The notes below the pieces were generated by a model. It saw nothing but the letters and a program-made list of their open reading frames with translations. It was not told where the DNA came from and did no database searches. This document shows positions 43,646-55,185 of a DNA stretch of 64,000 bases, one piece after another (position 1 is the first letter of the stretch; every line of letters begins with the position of its first letter). Both the position numbers and the translations under genes were made by a program. The stretch covers positions 11,749,001 to 11,813,000 of the forward strand of contig JASXTE010000013.1 in the NCBI GenBank assembly GCA_030280995.1. Reading direction: 5' to 3'. This DNA is from Hemileia vastatrix. Its lineage: Eukaryota; Basidiomycota; Pucciniomycetes; Pucciniales; Zaghouaniaceae.

Positions 43646-43691
43646 AAAAGTGTCCAGCACAAGTTCGGCCGAACTTGTGCTGGACACTTTT
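43646..43691. repeat. Palindrome P5, perfect 46 bp
   Basis: Both 23-base arms (AAAAGTGTCCAGCACAAGTT then CGG) match exactly, with no spacer. This is the cleanest copy; the others have 0-8 mismatches, mainly at the centre. Confidence 0.88.
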
Positions 43692-46600
43692 ATGATGGAG
43701 AGTAGCTAGGGTGCAGGTCTTCTTCAGTGCAACTGTTATTTTTTTAAAACATGTCAAATGGTATTTGATCTTTCTGTGTTATTCATATTTTATTATCTGA
43801 TTAATTTTTTATCATTAGAATTTTATTAATTTTATTAGTATAGAAAAAACTTGTGCGCCAAATGCATGCCATGTTATACTACACCTTTTATAATATTATT
43901 AAAAAATGTTAAAAAAATATGAAAATGATTTCTTTTCCAAAATTATAAATTAATATCCAAATGTAACATGAGTGATAAAAAAGTAAAGTAAAAAAGATCA
44001 AATATGAAAAAGAAAAATTCAAGAAAAATTCCTGCCTTTAAGAGCCAGTAGAGGTGTTGAAACAAATGGGTGCCATCAGGGCTAAATTTGATAAAATTTA
44101 ATTTTTTTTAAAGATAAAATATTTTTCACCTGAGGTTTGGAAAAACTCAAGGTGGATAATTCAGCCATACCAAACTACTTCTAATGTAATTATTTAGCAT
44201 TTTTTAAATTTAATTTCCACAGAGAGAATTGATCCCATCTGACTGCACCTGAACAAAAGTGTCCAGCACAAGTTTGGCCGAACTTGTGCTGGACACTTTT
44301 ATGATGGAGAGTAGCTAGGGTGGAAGTGTTTCTCAGTACATCAGTTTTTTGTTTTTCACATTTCTATTGGGTTTTTAACTTTTTTTTATCATTCATATTT
44401 ATCTTATAATTAATTTTTTGTCACCATATATATTATTAATGTTTCTAGTATAGCAAAAACCTGCATGCCAAATGCAAAATTGGTGATGTTACACCTTTAA
44501 TAATATTATTATATAAAGTTAAAAAAATATGAATATGTTTAGTTTTTAAAAAAATAAATTTATATTTAAAATTAAAAAGAGTAATAGAAAAGTAAAATGA
44601 AAATAAATGGGATCAAATACAAAATAAAAAATACAAGTAAAGGTTTTACTATCAAGAGCCAGAAGTGGTGTTGGGACAGTTGGGGACCCCTAGGTCAAGA
44701 CTTGGTCTAAACTTACTTTTATGTATAGCTAACAAATTTTGAACTGAGGTTTGGACAGACTTCCAGGGGACAATTTTACAATATTAAACATTCTTTACTT
44801 TAATAATTGAGTGAAATATCATTTTTATTGCCATAGAGAGAATTTATCTCATATGACTTCATGCAATCAAAGGTGTCCAGCACAAGTTCGGCCGAACTTG
44901 TGCTGGACACTTTTAAAATTTAGAGTAGGCATACAGCAAATCTTCTTAAAATCAAAAGGGATTTCTTATAAACATTTCCACTGGAATTTGATCTTTCTGT
45001 GTCATTTAAATTTACCATTTGATTAATTTTTTGTCATCATTATATTTTTAACGTTATTACTATAGTAATAACTTGTGTGAAAAATGCATACCAGGTGGTG
45101 TTCCACCTTTAATCATATATTATTAAATAAAGGTATAAGAGTATGAAAATTATTTATTTTAAAAATTAAAAATTGATATCCAAAGCAATATGATCAATAA
45201 AAAAGTAAAATAAAAGGGATAAAATAAGAAAAAAAAATCTAAGGAAAATTCCCACTATCAATAACAAGTAGAGGTGTTAGATCAAATGTGCACCACCAGG
45301 GCTAAACTTGCACTATATTTTCTTTTTGTTAAACCAAAGAAAGTGTCCTGATGAGTTTTGAAAAATCATCAGGAGGAAATTTTGGCAATATCAAACTACT
45401 TATTGTGCAATGATTGAGCAAAATGTCATTTTCATTTCCATAGAGTAAATTTATCCCATCTGATTGCATGCAACCAAAAGTGTCCAGCACAAGTTTGGCC
45501 GAACTTATGCTGGACACTTTTATGATGGTGAGTATCTAGGGTGCAGGTCTTCTTCAGTTCATCAGGTATTCCTTATAAACAAATCCACTTGTATATGATC
45601 TTTCTGTGTCATTCATATTTATCATTTGATTCATTGTTTTTCACCATTATAATATTAATTTTATTAGTATTGAAAAAACTTGTAAGCCAAATGCATACTG
45701 GGAGATGCTACATCTTTCATAATCTTATAAAATAAAAGTAAAAAAAATATGAAAAGTATTAGTTTTACAATAAATAAATTGATATTTGAAAGCAAAAACA
45801 GGAATAAAAAAGTAAAATAAAAGTGATTAAATATGAAATTAAACATTCAATTAAAATTTCTGCCATCAAAGATAATTTGAGTTTTCAGACCAAATTTGCA
45901 CCACCAGTTCTAGATTTGGAATATGTTTTCTTTTTTTTAAAATTAATAAAAGTGTCCACCTGAGGTTTTCCAAAAAATCAGGAGGATAGTATAGCAGTAT
46001 TAAGCTACTTCTTGTGCAATGATTGAGCAAAAATTCATTTTAACTTCCATTGAGTAAGTTTATCCCATCTGACTGCATGCAACCAAAAGTGTCCAGCACA
46101 AGCTCAGCTGAAATTTTGCTGGACACTTTTATTATGGAGAGTAGCTAGGGTGCAAGTCTTCTTCAGTTAATCTTATATTCATTTTAAAAATGTCTATGGG
46201 TATTTGATCTTTCTGTGTCATCCATATTTATTATTTGATTATTTTTTAGTCACCATTATATTATTAATGTTTTTAGTATAGCAAAAACATGTGTAATGAA
46301 TGTACACTGGATGATTTTACAACTTTAATAATATAATATAATAAATGTAAAAAAATGTGAAAGTTATCAGTTTTACCAAAATAAAATTGATATTTAAAAG
46401 CTAATGGATAAATAAAAGGGTAAGATTAAAATTAAAGAGATCAAACATGAAATAAAGATATTAAGTATAATTTCTGCTATCATGAGCCAGTAGAGGCTTC
46501 AGAAAAAATGGGCACCATCATAGATTAACATGGATCAAATTTACTTTTTACCAAAGGAAAAAATTGTCTACCTTAGGTTTGGACAAACTTCCAGGGGACA

Positions 46601-48619
46601 ATTTGTCTATATAAAACTACTTTCAGTGCAATGATGGAGTGATAATTTAGTCTCATTTCCATAAGAAAAATTGATTGCGTCTGACGGCATGCAACCAAAA
46701 GTGTTCAGCACAAGTTTGGCCAAACTTGTGCTGGACACTTTTATCATGAAGAGTAGCCAGGGTGCAAGTCATTTTTAATCATCTGAAATTTCTTATAAAC
46801 ATTTACACTGTTATTAAATCTTTGTGCCTCACTCATATTTATCAATTGATTAATTTTTTGTCACCATTATATTATTAATATTATCAGTATAGCAAAAAAT
46901 TGTGTGCCAAATGAATACTGGGTGATGTTACACCTTTTATAATATTATTAAATAAAGGTAAAAAAATATGAAAATGATTTATTTTACAAAAAATAAACTT
47001 CTATCCAAAAGCAATATGAGAGGAATAAAGTAAAATAAAAGAAATCAAAGATGAAAATTAAAATCCAAGTTAAATTCCTGCCATAAACAGAAAAAAGAGA
47101 TAATGAATTAAATTAGAACAATCAGGGCTAAACTTGCACTAAATTTTCTTTTTTGTAAAAATAAAAAAAAAATCCACTTGAGCTTTACCAAAACTTCAGC
47201 ATGAAAATTTTGCCATATCAAACTACTTCTAGTGTAATTTTATATCAAAAATTTATCTTCATTTCCATAGAGAGAATTGCTCCCATCTGACTGCACCTGA
47301 CCATAAGTGTCCAGCACAAGTTTGGCCAAAATTGTGCTCGACACTTTTATAATGGAGAGTAGCTAGGGTAGAATTTTTCTTCAGTTCATCTAGTATTTCT
47401 TACAAACATGTCTACTGGTATTTTATATTTTTTCCTCACTCATTAATATCATTTTATTAATTTTTGGTCGCCATTATATTATTAATTTTATAAGTATAGA
47501 AAAAACTCATGTGCCAAATGCATACCAGGTGATGTTATGCCATTTATAATATTATTAAATAAATGTATAAAAATATGAAAATAGTTTATTTTAAAAATTA
47601 TTAACTGATATCAAAAAGCAATATTAGGAATAAAAAATTAAGTTAAAGGGATCAAATATGAAAAAAGAAATCCAAGTAATATTCCTACTATCAAAGGCCA
47701 GTAGAGGTTTTGAAGAAAATGAGAGCCATCAGGGATAAATTGTACTAAATTGACTTTTTTTCAAAGATAAAAAATTGTGCACCTGTGGTTTGGATGAAAT
47801 CTAGGTAGAAAATTTGGCTATGTAAAACTACTTATAGTGAAGTTTTTTATCCAAAAAAAATTTTTTTCATTGCCATAGCGAGAATTGATCTCATATGTCT
47901 GCAACTGACCAAAAGTGTCCAGCACAAGTTCGGCCAAACTTTTGCTGGACACTTTTTTGATGGTGAGTATCTAGGGTGCAGCTCTTCTTCAGTGCAACTG
48001 GTATTTTTTTAAAACATATCCACTGGTATTTGATCTTTCTGTTTTATGAATATTTTATCATTTGATCAATTTTTTGTTACCAGTATATTATTATTTTTAT
48101 TAGTATAGCAAAAAACCATGTGTCAAATGCTTACAGGGTGATGTTAAACCTTTAATAATTATATTAAATACAGGTAAAAAATTATGAAAATGATTTGTTT
48201 TACATAAAATTAATTAATATCTAAAAGAAAAAAAGGGATAAAAAGAAATAGGTTGAATAATAGGGAGATTATATGAAATTCAAAATTCAAGCTAAATGCC
48301 TACTTTCAAGGCTCAGAAGAGGTGTTGGATAAAATGGGCATCATCAGGAATAAAATTTTACTTAATTTGATTTTTTGAAAAACAAAATGAAGTTTTCAAC
48401 TGTTTTTTTTCCAATATTTAGTTGGACACTTTATCTATATCAAATTACTTCTAGTACCATGATTGACCAAATTAAATCCTCATTTCCATATGCAGAATTG
48501 ATCCCATATGGCTGGACCAGGCCAAAGGTGTCAACCACAAATTTGAGAATTCTTCTGGTGGACACTTTTATGATGGACAGTAGTAGGGTGCAAGTCTTCT
48601 TTAGTTAATATAGTATTCC

Positions 48620-49080
48620 TCATAAACATTTCCAACTTATTTTTGGCCAAAAATCAGGTGGAAAGTTTTTCCATATAAAACTACTTCTAATTCCATGATT
48701 GACTAAAAATTGATTCTCAATGCCATATAGAGAGTTGATCCCATATGACTGGATCTGGCAAAAGTGTCACCACAATTTTTGATAAACTTAAGTTTGAAAA
48801 TTTTATGATGGAAAGTAATTGCAAGTCTTCTTCATTTCATCAAGTAATCCTCATAAAAATTTCTACCTGTATTTTGGCCAAACTTCAGGTGGACACTTTG
48901 GCCATATTAAATTAATTCTAGTTCCATGTTGATAAAAAACTGATACTTATTGCCATATATAGATATTAAACCGATCAGACTGTGCCTTTCAAAAAGTGTC
49001 TACCTGAATTATGGCTAAACCTCAGTTGGACACTTTTATGATGCAGAGTAGCTAGGGCAAAAGTATTCTTCAGTTAAATT
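48620..49080 (+). repeat. Shortened satellite remnants
   Basis: Two ~230-bp units keep only the palindrome-side half: a CAGGTGGA(A/C)A block, a TCCATG-TTGA block, and a decayed palindrome near 48757 and 48995. The palindromes no longer pair well. Confidence 0.65.
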
Positions 49081-49149
49081 GGTATTCATAATAAATTTAT
49101 CCTCCTGAAGTTTATCCTAACTTGAGGTGGACAATTTCGGAAAGCACCA

Positions 49150-49350
49150 GTTAGTCACTATCCATCAAAAAAGTGTTCACAAATTTTTTTGCTAAACTTG
49201 TGGTGGACCCCTTTGATCAGCCACAGTCAGATGAGATCAACTCTTTAGATGGGAATGAGGATGATGTTTTGGTCAATCATGGAAATAGAAGTAGTGTGAT
49301 GTGGCCAAATTAGCCCCTGAAGGTCAGACAAACCTCAGAAGGACACATTT
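49150..49350 (-). repeat. Inverted partial satellite unit
   Basis: The minus strand reads the palindrome-side half of a unit (CTACTTCTA...TTCCATGATTGACC...GTTGATCTCATCTGACTG). It therefore faces the main array. The segment 49380-49909 is unique A/T-rich sequence with no gene seen. Confidence 0.6.
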
Positions 49351-49909
49351 TAGCAGGGAGTAACTGAGAAAAATCCATTTATCAGAAGGAAAATCTTTTA
49401 TTGGATAGTTGCCAAGGTTTCATACTTGTGTATTATGGTCAGTATTAATTTTGAAAGTGTCTGTCCAAGCAATTTCATTGCCCATCATGACTCATTTTGT
49501 TTTAAATGTTTCAAACTGCGTGATAAAGTATTAAGGTGTCACATAGTATAATTAAGTTCTATTACATGCCCTCCTATGATGCCTAAATTAAAAATTTAAT
49601 ATCTTACATAATAATTTTTTTTATATAAATTCATCAATATTTTATTTTATTATCAAATTTAATAGAGCAAGTATCCTGAATTATTATATATGCATAAGCT
49701 TAGGTTAGATCAATTTGTGCTCAATTTGTTCTCATCAGAGGACCAAAATCAAGTTCTGGAAGATCAACTTGTGCATAATTTGGAATCAGTTGATATTCTG
49801 TCTATAATCAATCTGAGAATAAATGTAAATCTAACTCTAATTTACTTATGTTTATAAAGTATTCATAAACCTGACATATTTAAGGGACACTCTAAATTTC
49901 AAGAGAATG

Positions 49910-49944
49910 ATTGCTAGCAATTCACCCCTAGATTTCCCGTGGTG
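49910..49944 (-). repeat. Right terminal inverted repeat
   Basis: Ends ...GATTTCCCGTGGTG. Its reverse complement matches 39489-39523 with two or three mismatches in the first 32 bases. Confidence 0.88.
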
Positions 49945-52345
49945 AGAGAGAGTGTTGTTTAGGATTGAAGTGGCTGGTTTGACAATTTCAGGGTCAAAAT
50001 TCTGTTGTTGTGTTCCTGCTTTAGAAATTCTGGGTCATGTGGTATGTAAAGAGGAAAGGATTATGGCAAAGAAAAAGATTAATAAAATTTAGTCACGGCC
50101 AAGGCCTAAAAATACTACTGGAGTCAAGTGATTTTTGGGTGTGTGTGTATATGTCAGGATTTTTATTAAGGATTTTTCTTTGTTGGCTTCACCTTTAAGG
50201 AGGTTGACAAATAAATATGCAGATTGGGAATGGACTGAAGAGTGTGAAGAGGCATTTCAGAAGTTGAAAAAGGTTTTTGGGGAAGATATTGTTCTTCACA
50301 AGTTAGATTATGGTGTTGGTGCTGGAAAAAATTATCTGGCAGTGGACTCAAGCTATATTTCTGCTGGTGCTGTTTTGTCTCAGGAAGATAAGACTGGGAG
50401 GGTCAGGCCAGTAAGATATGAGTCTGTGGTGTTTTATGAGGTGGAATCTAGGTATTCTCAACCTAATTTGGAATTGTGTGGAGTATCAAAAATTTTAAAG
50501 ATGCTACAGACGGTTTTGTGGGGGTAGCATTTTGAGCTTCAGGTGGATGCAAAATCTTTGGTTCAGATGATCAGTACACCTAGTCTTCCAAATGCTCCAA
50601 TGACTAGGTGGGTGGCATTTATTTAACATTTTTATTTTGACCTGGTACACAACCCAGGCAAAAATTTTACAATGCCTGATGGATTAGCATGGAGGCCACC
50701 TAAAGATGAAGATTCTGAGGCTGAAGAGTTTGATGAAGATGTTCCAGTGGTTAGGGCCAGCGCAAAGGGTGCTGAGGATTTTCTTGACCTCCCCCAAGAG
50801 GCTAAACTGGCTGGATCTGATCTTGATTCTGGTGATCAGGATGTTTTTGTTGATGAAGATGGAGTTGTTGTTTGGGACAGCTCAAATTTGGAAAAGGGTG
50901 TTTTTGTTAGTGAACTGGATTCTCACAAAGTTCAGTGGAAAGAGAAGGATGTGCCAAAATTTAAGGATTGGTGTCCTGGTTGGGCTGGTCAATTGGCTCA
51001 TGTTCACGCTGGTGATTTTGATGACAGAGTTGTACCCTTGGATGTTGTTTTGTTGGATTTTGAAGATGAGACCTGGGGTCAGTCTGGGTTTTATTTTATT
51101 ATGGTGGAATATATGTTGAACTTGGAGAGACCAGATAGTTGTGATGATGATAATTGGTTGGCAATCAAGAAGAAGAGTCCTGGATTTTATGTGTCAGGAA
51201 GGAGGCTGATGAGGAGGAGACATCCTAATCCTCAAGTTGTGGTGACTCAGAAGAAGGGTCAAGAAGTTGTGTTGAAGTCTTTGCATGAAGACCTTGGTAA
51301 TAGAGGCTTTGGGGAGACCTATAGAAGAGTATCTGACAGATTTTGGTGGCCAGGATTGAAGTTGGATGTGCAGGGTTGGGTTCAATCTTGTGAAGAATGT
51401 CAAAGAAGAAGTCACTTGAAACCTAAAGAGGTCAGCTATGCTACTGGTGAAACAACTGTTTTTGGAAGAGTCAGTCTGGATGCTGTGCATACTAAAGAGG
51501 GCATGTATAAATACTTAATTGTTTCCAGGGATGATTTGTCTGTTTGGGTTGAGGCAGTGCCTCTGGTTAATTTGACTGCCAAGAATGTGGCAGAGTTTTT
51601 GAAGAAGGAGTGGATTTATAGGTATGGATTAATGAAGTTGGTGACTGTTGATGGCGGGCCAGAGTTTGGTGCCAAATTTAAAGAAGCTGTGGCTAGTGTT
51701 GGTTCTAAAGTTAGAGTGGCTACACCTAATTATCCTGAAGCTGAAGGCATGGTTGAAAGAGGCCATCAAGTTATCAAGAATGCTTTGGTAAAAATGTGTG
51801 GAAATAGTGCTGAAAAGTGGAGGCATTATTTACCCTTGGTGTTATTTGCTGATAGGGTCAGTCTGAAGAGGACAACTGGCTATTCTCATTATGAGTTAAT
51901 GTTTAGTCAGAAAGCTGTTCTACCAGTGGATTTGGAAGCTGTCTCTTATCTTGGAATTTATTGGGATGAGGTACACTCAACAGAAGAATTGCTCTGTGCC
52001 AGGATGCAACAGCTGGAATGTAGAGAGGAATGTCAAGAGAAGGCATACTCTAGAATGATGAAGATTAGGAATCAATCAGTCAGATACTGGGACAAGAAGT
52101 TTTCTCATAGACTCAGGAATCCCTTGAAACCTGGTTGTTTGGTTTTGGTGTATAATAGAAGTTTGGAGAGTCAGTGGGGAAAAATGTTTGCTGACAGATG
52201 GAATGGACCTTACAGAGTCAGATCTCAGGCGTCTGGAGGTTCTTATGTTTTGGAAGATTTGGATGGTGTCGTCTTAAAGAAAAGAGTGGCTGCAGACCAG
52301 GTGAAGAGGTTCTATCCCAGAGGCACTAGAAATGAAGAAGATTGA
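49945..52345 (+). pseudogene. pol, 3' half (end of RT, RNase H, integrase) of Gyp1-R
   Basis: Resumes RT at ERVLFRIE and continues through RNase H (LAVDSSYISAGAVLS) and integrase (HEDLGNRG, where the second zinc-binding His is Asn; CEEC; LDAVH; TVDGGPEF; EAEGMVERGH). The C-terminal domain with LVYNRSLESQWGKMF is complete to the TGA at 52343-52345. In-frame stops lie near 50095, 50131, 50528 and 50625; three replace Gln. From 50672 the integrase part is open for 557 codons. Confidence 0.88.
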
Positions 52346-52482
52346 CTCTGCAATGAGGAAAACTATGTAACGTTCTTTAAGTTTTGGATTCTTTTGGTGT
52401 TGCAGAGTAACTTTTGTGTTGGAAACTTTTTGTTAGAAGGTACGCATTGGTGGGGCTTCTAGATTTGATCTTGGCAAGTGTA

Positions 52483-52524
52483 GGGGTAACTTATGGGCTG
52501 GCTGCTCTGTAGAATAGTTACCCC
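52483..52524 (+). other. Conserved hairpin H1 (Gyp1-R copy 1)
   Basis: GGGGTAACT pairs with AGTTACCCC (9 bp); the tenth pair is lost (T-T). The loop keeps ATGGGCTGGCTGCTCTGTAG. Confidence 0.7.
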
Positions 52525-52743
52525 AGATTGTATGTTTCCAACCCTTTCTCTTAATTTGGTTGAACCCTAGCATTGGTTTCTTTTCACAGGTTTTAGTCCT
52601 CTATGACTTTAAACTGAAATTTCCTTTGGTTTTCAAGTGCTGGACTCTTCAATCTTATTGGTTTTGGTTTATTGTGTTGGATGTTGTGTTTTTGTTAGAA
52701 GGTACCCAGAGGGGGCTTCTAGATTTTATTTTGGCAAGTGTGT

Positions 52744-52784
52744 GGGTAACTGATGAGCTGGCTTCTCTGTAGAACAGTTACCCC
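52744..52784 (+). other. Conserved hairpin H1 (Gyp1-R copy 2)
   Basis: GGGTAACTG pairs with CAGTTACCC. The loop keeps GAGCTGGCTTCTCTGTAG. Confidence 0.72.
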
Positions 52785-52927
52785 AGAATGTGTGTCTCAA
52801 GTCTTTTTTTTCCTTTTTGAATTCTAGTTCTGTTTCTTATTATTCAGGTTTCAAGTCCACTATGACTTTAAACTGGTTTTGAACTGGCTTCTTTATCTTT
52901 GGTTTTTTTTCTTTTGGGTTGGTGGTG

Positions 52928-52983
52928 GATCACTGGTGGTCTCCCATCATTTTTACTTATTGGAGGGAGCCCACACAGTGATC
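52928..52983 (+). other. Conserved hairpin H2 (Gyp1-R)
   Basis: GATCACTGGTGG...CTCCC faces GGAGGGAGCCCACACAGTGA plus TC. The central ATCATTTTTACTTATT matches Gyp1-L. Confidence 0.7.
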
Positions 52984-53176
52984 ATTTCTATGGACTGGAC
53001 TTTCTCTTACTGGATCTTCTCTTAATCTGGATCATCCATGGAGCTGGAATTTCTTTGATTTTTTAGTTAAGATTTTGCTAGATAGTAGTTTCAGATTATT
53101 TTCTTTTTTTCTTTTTTTTTCTTTTAATTTTTTAAGAAGGTTGTTAAAATTATAAAATCAAAAATATAGGGTGTTA

Positions 53177-53250
53177 CCATGTCAGGTTCATCTGGATGTG
53201 GGCAAGCATTGGTGGGGAATGGCTCATCAATTGGCCGGGAAATGCTATTA
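53177..53250 (+). other. Conserved box H3 (Gyp1-R copy 1)
   Basis: CCATGTC...CATCTGGATGTGGG then GGCTCATCAATTGGCCGGG; the left arm is slightly decayed. Confidence 0.6.
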
Positions 53251-53371
53251 TCATTTTATTTTATTTTATTTTTATTTTTCATTAATGTCATTTTTTATTT
53301 TTTTTATTTTATTCTAATTATTACCCTTGACTTATGTTTCTTATTTCAAATCATTCAAATTTTTTAAGGTG

Positions 53372-53450
53372 TATCCATATCAAGGTGCACTTGGATGTGG
53401 GCAAGGTATCAGGGGATCAGCTCATCAATTGGCTGGGGGATACCATTTGT
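53372..53450 (+). other. Conserved box H3 (Gyp1-R copy 2)
   Basis: CATATCAAGGTGCACTTGGA then TGTGGGC; the outer GGTATC/GGATACC arms enclose CAGCTCATCAATTGGCTGG. Confidence 0.65.
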
Positions 53451-53619
53451 ATTATTTTTTATCTTGTACTTTATTTCGTTTATTTTTTATTTTATTTATC
53501 AATTTTTAATTTTAGTATGTTAGTAGCTGCTTTTAAAAAAATTATTCTTTATAGTTATTTATTTTATTTTTATTATTATTATTTATTTATTATTATGTTT
53601 TTAATCTTTTTTCAGGAGC

Positions 53620-55185
53620 TCATTGTCTTGATGATGAAGTTTCTGGAGGCTGGTCCAGATTATGATGTTGTTTTTTTTTGTTGGGGTTGTGGGAAGCACT
53701 GTGTTCTTTGAAGTGAATCCTGCTGGAGAGATTATATGGATTATAATAGGCAGGAATGTGTTTGGATGAAAGTTCAGAAGAGGAGGAAGAAGAGGCAGGA
53801 ATGGATTGTTGGAAGGTGTGCTTAATGATCCTAGACATCTTCCAGTGGTCGTACAATAGTTGTTTCCTCAAGGTTTTCTCAAAGTCATTTAATGGTCCAT
53901 GGAGGTCAGAGGCTTTCAGCATGTTTTAACACATGGTGCTGAGGTGTTATTTCATGTCTCCATAATCCAGGGTCAAAGAAGTTTCTAGAGGTTGTCCAAC
54001 TCCAATAGTAGAATCAGGAGGAGGGGTGCCAACTAGACAAGAAGAATTGGATCAGTAATTATTTTTGTTGAAGAAATTGGATGAATTAATGTGGTACTTA
54101 CAGATTGGAAGCTCATAGAATTTGTAAGCGGCCGGAATCTGGACTTCTGAAGATTTTGGAATGGTGATAGTAGGTGGATCAATCAGGGAAAGATATGGAT
54201 TCTCTTGGTCTTCCTCTGAAAGGTTTTGAAAACGTGAACTAGGAGGCTGATGTTCCTGGGGCCGAGTTGGAGCAGCAGGTCTGTTGTTGCTGTTGTTAAT
54301 ATCTCTGCTTGATTCAGTTGGATGAGGTTCTGTTGATTGAGTACCAGGGTAGTTATAAGATGGGGCAGGAGAGGGTGATTTAGAAGCGGATTGATCTCTT
54401 CTGGATGGAGCTTTTGAAGGAATAGAACTTTCAGAAGAATAGTTGGCTGAATGAGAAGAGGTGTAGTTTTGTTGCCTTAACTGGGGACAAAGTTGTTGCT
54501 TTGGTGCAGTGTTGGGTGTTTTGGTTTTTTCCTGGGGTCTTCTGGCAGGTCTCCTAAAATTTTGGGAGATTTGGAAGTTTTTGGACCTTGGAGAGGTTGG
54601 CTGCATTGCTCTGGGAGCAGTGGGAGGTAATTACGTTGAGTTGTTTTCGTTGATTGGAGGAATTCAGCTGTTTTCTGGCTGTTTTTGGAGGTTTTGAGCC
54701 TGATTTTCACTGTCTAGTGAGGCAGGCGGGCCGCCTGACGTTGGCTGGTCTGCCTGGACGCAATCTAGAAGCTTAGGAGCTGATTTTGAAGCTTTTGGAG
54801 TAAATTTTGCAGAGATAAAAGCTGTTTCTTGGGAAGTTAACACAGGCCTTTTTGGAAGAGTTCTGGAAACTGAGTACCAGGAACTTCTGGATGGTGCTGA
54901 GGATAAAGATGAAGAGGCTGGACCAAGCTCTGGGGATCTGGTAGGGGATCTGGAGAGGTATTTATGAGAAGGTGAAGGAGGAGGAATAGGGTAGTTGGCA
55001 TCTCTGTCACATTTATTTTTTTTGGAGTAGCAAGAATCACAGGCCCTGTTGTAGAATTTGGCTTCAGGAGTTGGAAGAGTGAATGTGCAAGGTCTGCACA
55101 TGTGGATGCACTGTCTGCAGGCATAGTCCTTAGGAGCAGTGAAACAAGGAAGAGTGGAGGGGTCAAAATCAGGGGATCCAGCCAT
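53620..55185 (-). pseudogene. Antisense gene B of Gyp1-R
   Basis: Exon 1 is 55185-54102 (1084 nt), intron 54101-54033 (69 nt, GTAAGT...GTCTAG), exon 2 from 54032. The zinc-cluster-like motif (CRQCIHMCRPC, 15 residues, CDSCYSKKNKC) is intact. Exon length keeps phase 1, unlike Gyp1-L, so this copy shows the ancestral frame. Two stops interrupt exon 1 near 54664 and 54628, and two occur in exon 2 (near 53960 and 53930), so it is dead. The C-terminus (LHGPLNDFEKTLRKQLL) is still recognisable. The linker is rich in Ser, Pro, Gln and Arg. Confidence 0.72.

Larger units (their letters stand above)
40751..48650 (+). repeat. ~608-bp tandem satellite, about 13 units, each with a palindrome
   Basis: Units start near 40751, 41350, 41935, 42545, 43150, 43757, 44370, 44986, 45590, 46200, 46808, 47415 and 48026. 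Period is 605-614 bp in nearly all (first interval ~580-600). Each has three parts: a block near GGTATTTGATCTTTGTG, a block ending in ATAATATTATTAAATAAAGG, and a palindrome followed by ATGATGGAGAGTAGCTAGGG. Units diverge from one another moderately and the right-hand ones most. No unit encodes a conserved protein. Confidence 0.88.
39489..49944. mobile_element. 10.46-kb non-autonomous DNA transposon with internal satellite
   Basis: Ends are inverted repeats of about 32-35 bp (CACCACGGGAAATCT...GCTAGCA) with two or three mismatches, flanked by AGA on both sides. Deleting the element and one AGA restores the pol reading frame and matches Gyp1-L. CAC...GTG ends with a 3-bp duplication resemble CACTA-type (CMC) transposons. 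No transposase or other convincing gene is present; open frames are short and not conserved between satellite units. The interior is a ~608-bp satellite (40751-48650), shorter repeat remnants (to 49080), an inverted partial unit (49150-49350) and unique flanks. It would need a transposase from elsewhere. Confidence 0.83.
52346..53619 (+). other. Non-coding module between pol stop and antisense gene B (Gyp1-R)
   Basis: Post-pol box (52346-52365), H1 (52483-52524), motif (about 52590), H1 (52744-52784), motif (about 52852), H2 (52928-52983), H3 twice (53177-53250, 53372-53450), then an A/T-rich tract. The order is the same as in Gyp1-L. No gene is supported. Confidence 0.8.

Noticed and set aside
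41061..48608. Small ORFs within the satellite (for example 41061-41300, 43445-43633, 44811-45026)
   Set aside because: 60-80 codons, different frames in different units, not conserved from unit to unit; several simply read through the palindrome.
40751..48650. CRISPR array
   Set aside because: Regular repeats with palindromes, but the unit is ~608 bp, the sequence between palindromes is itself repeated, and the context is a eukaryotic transposon.
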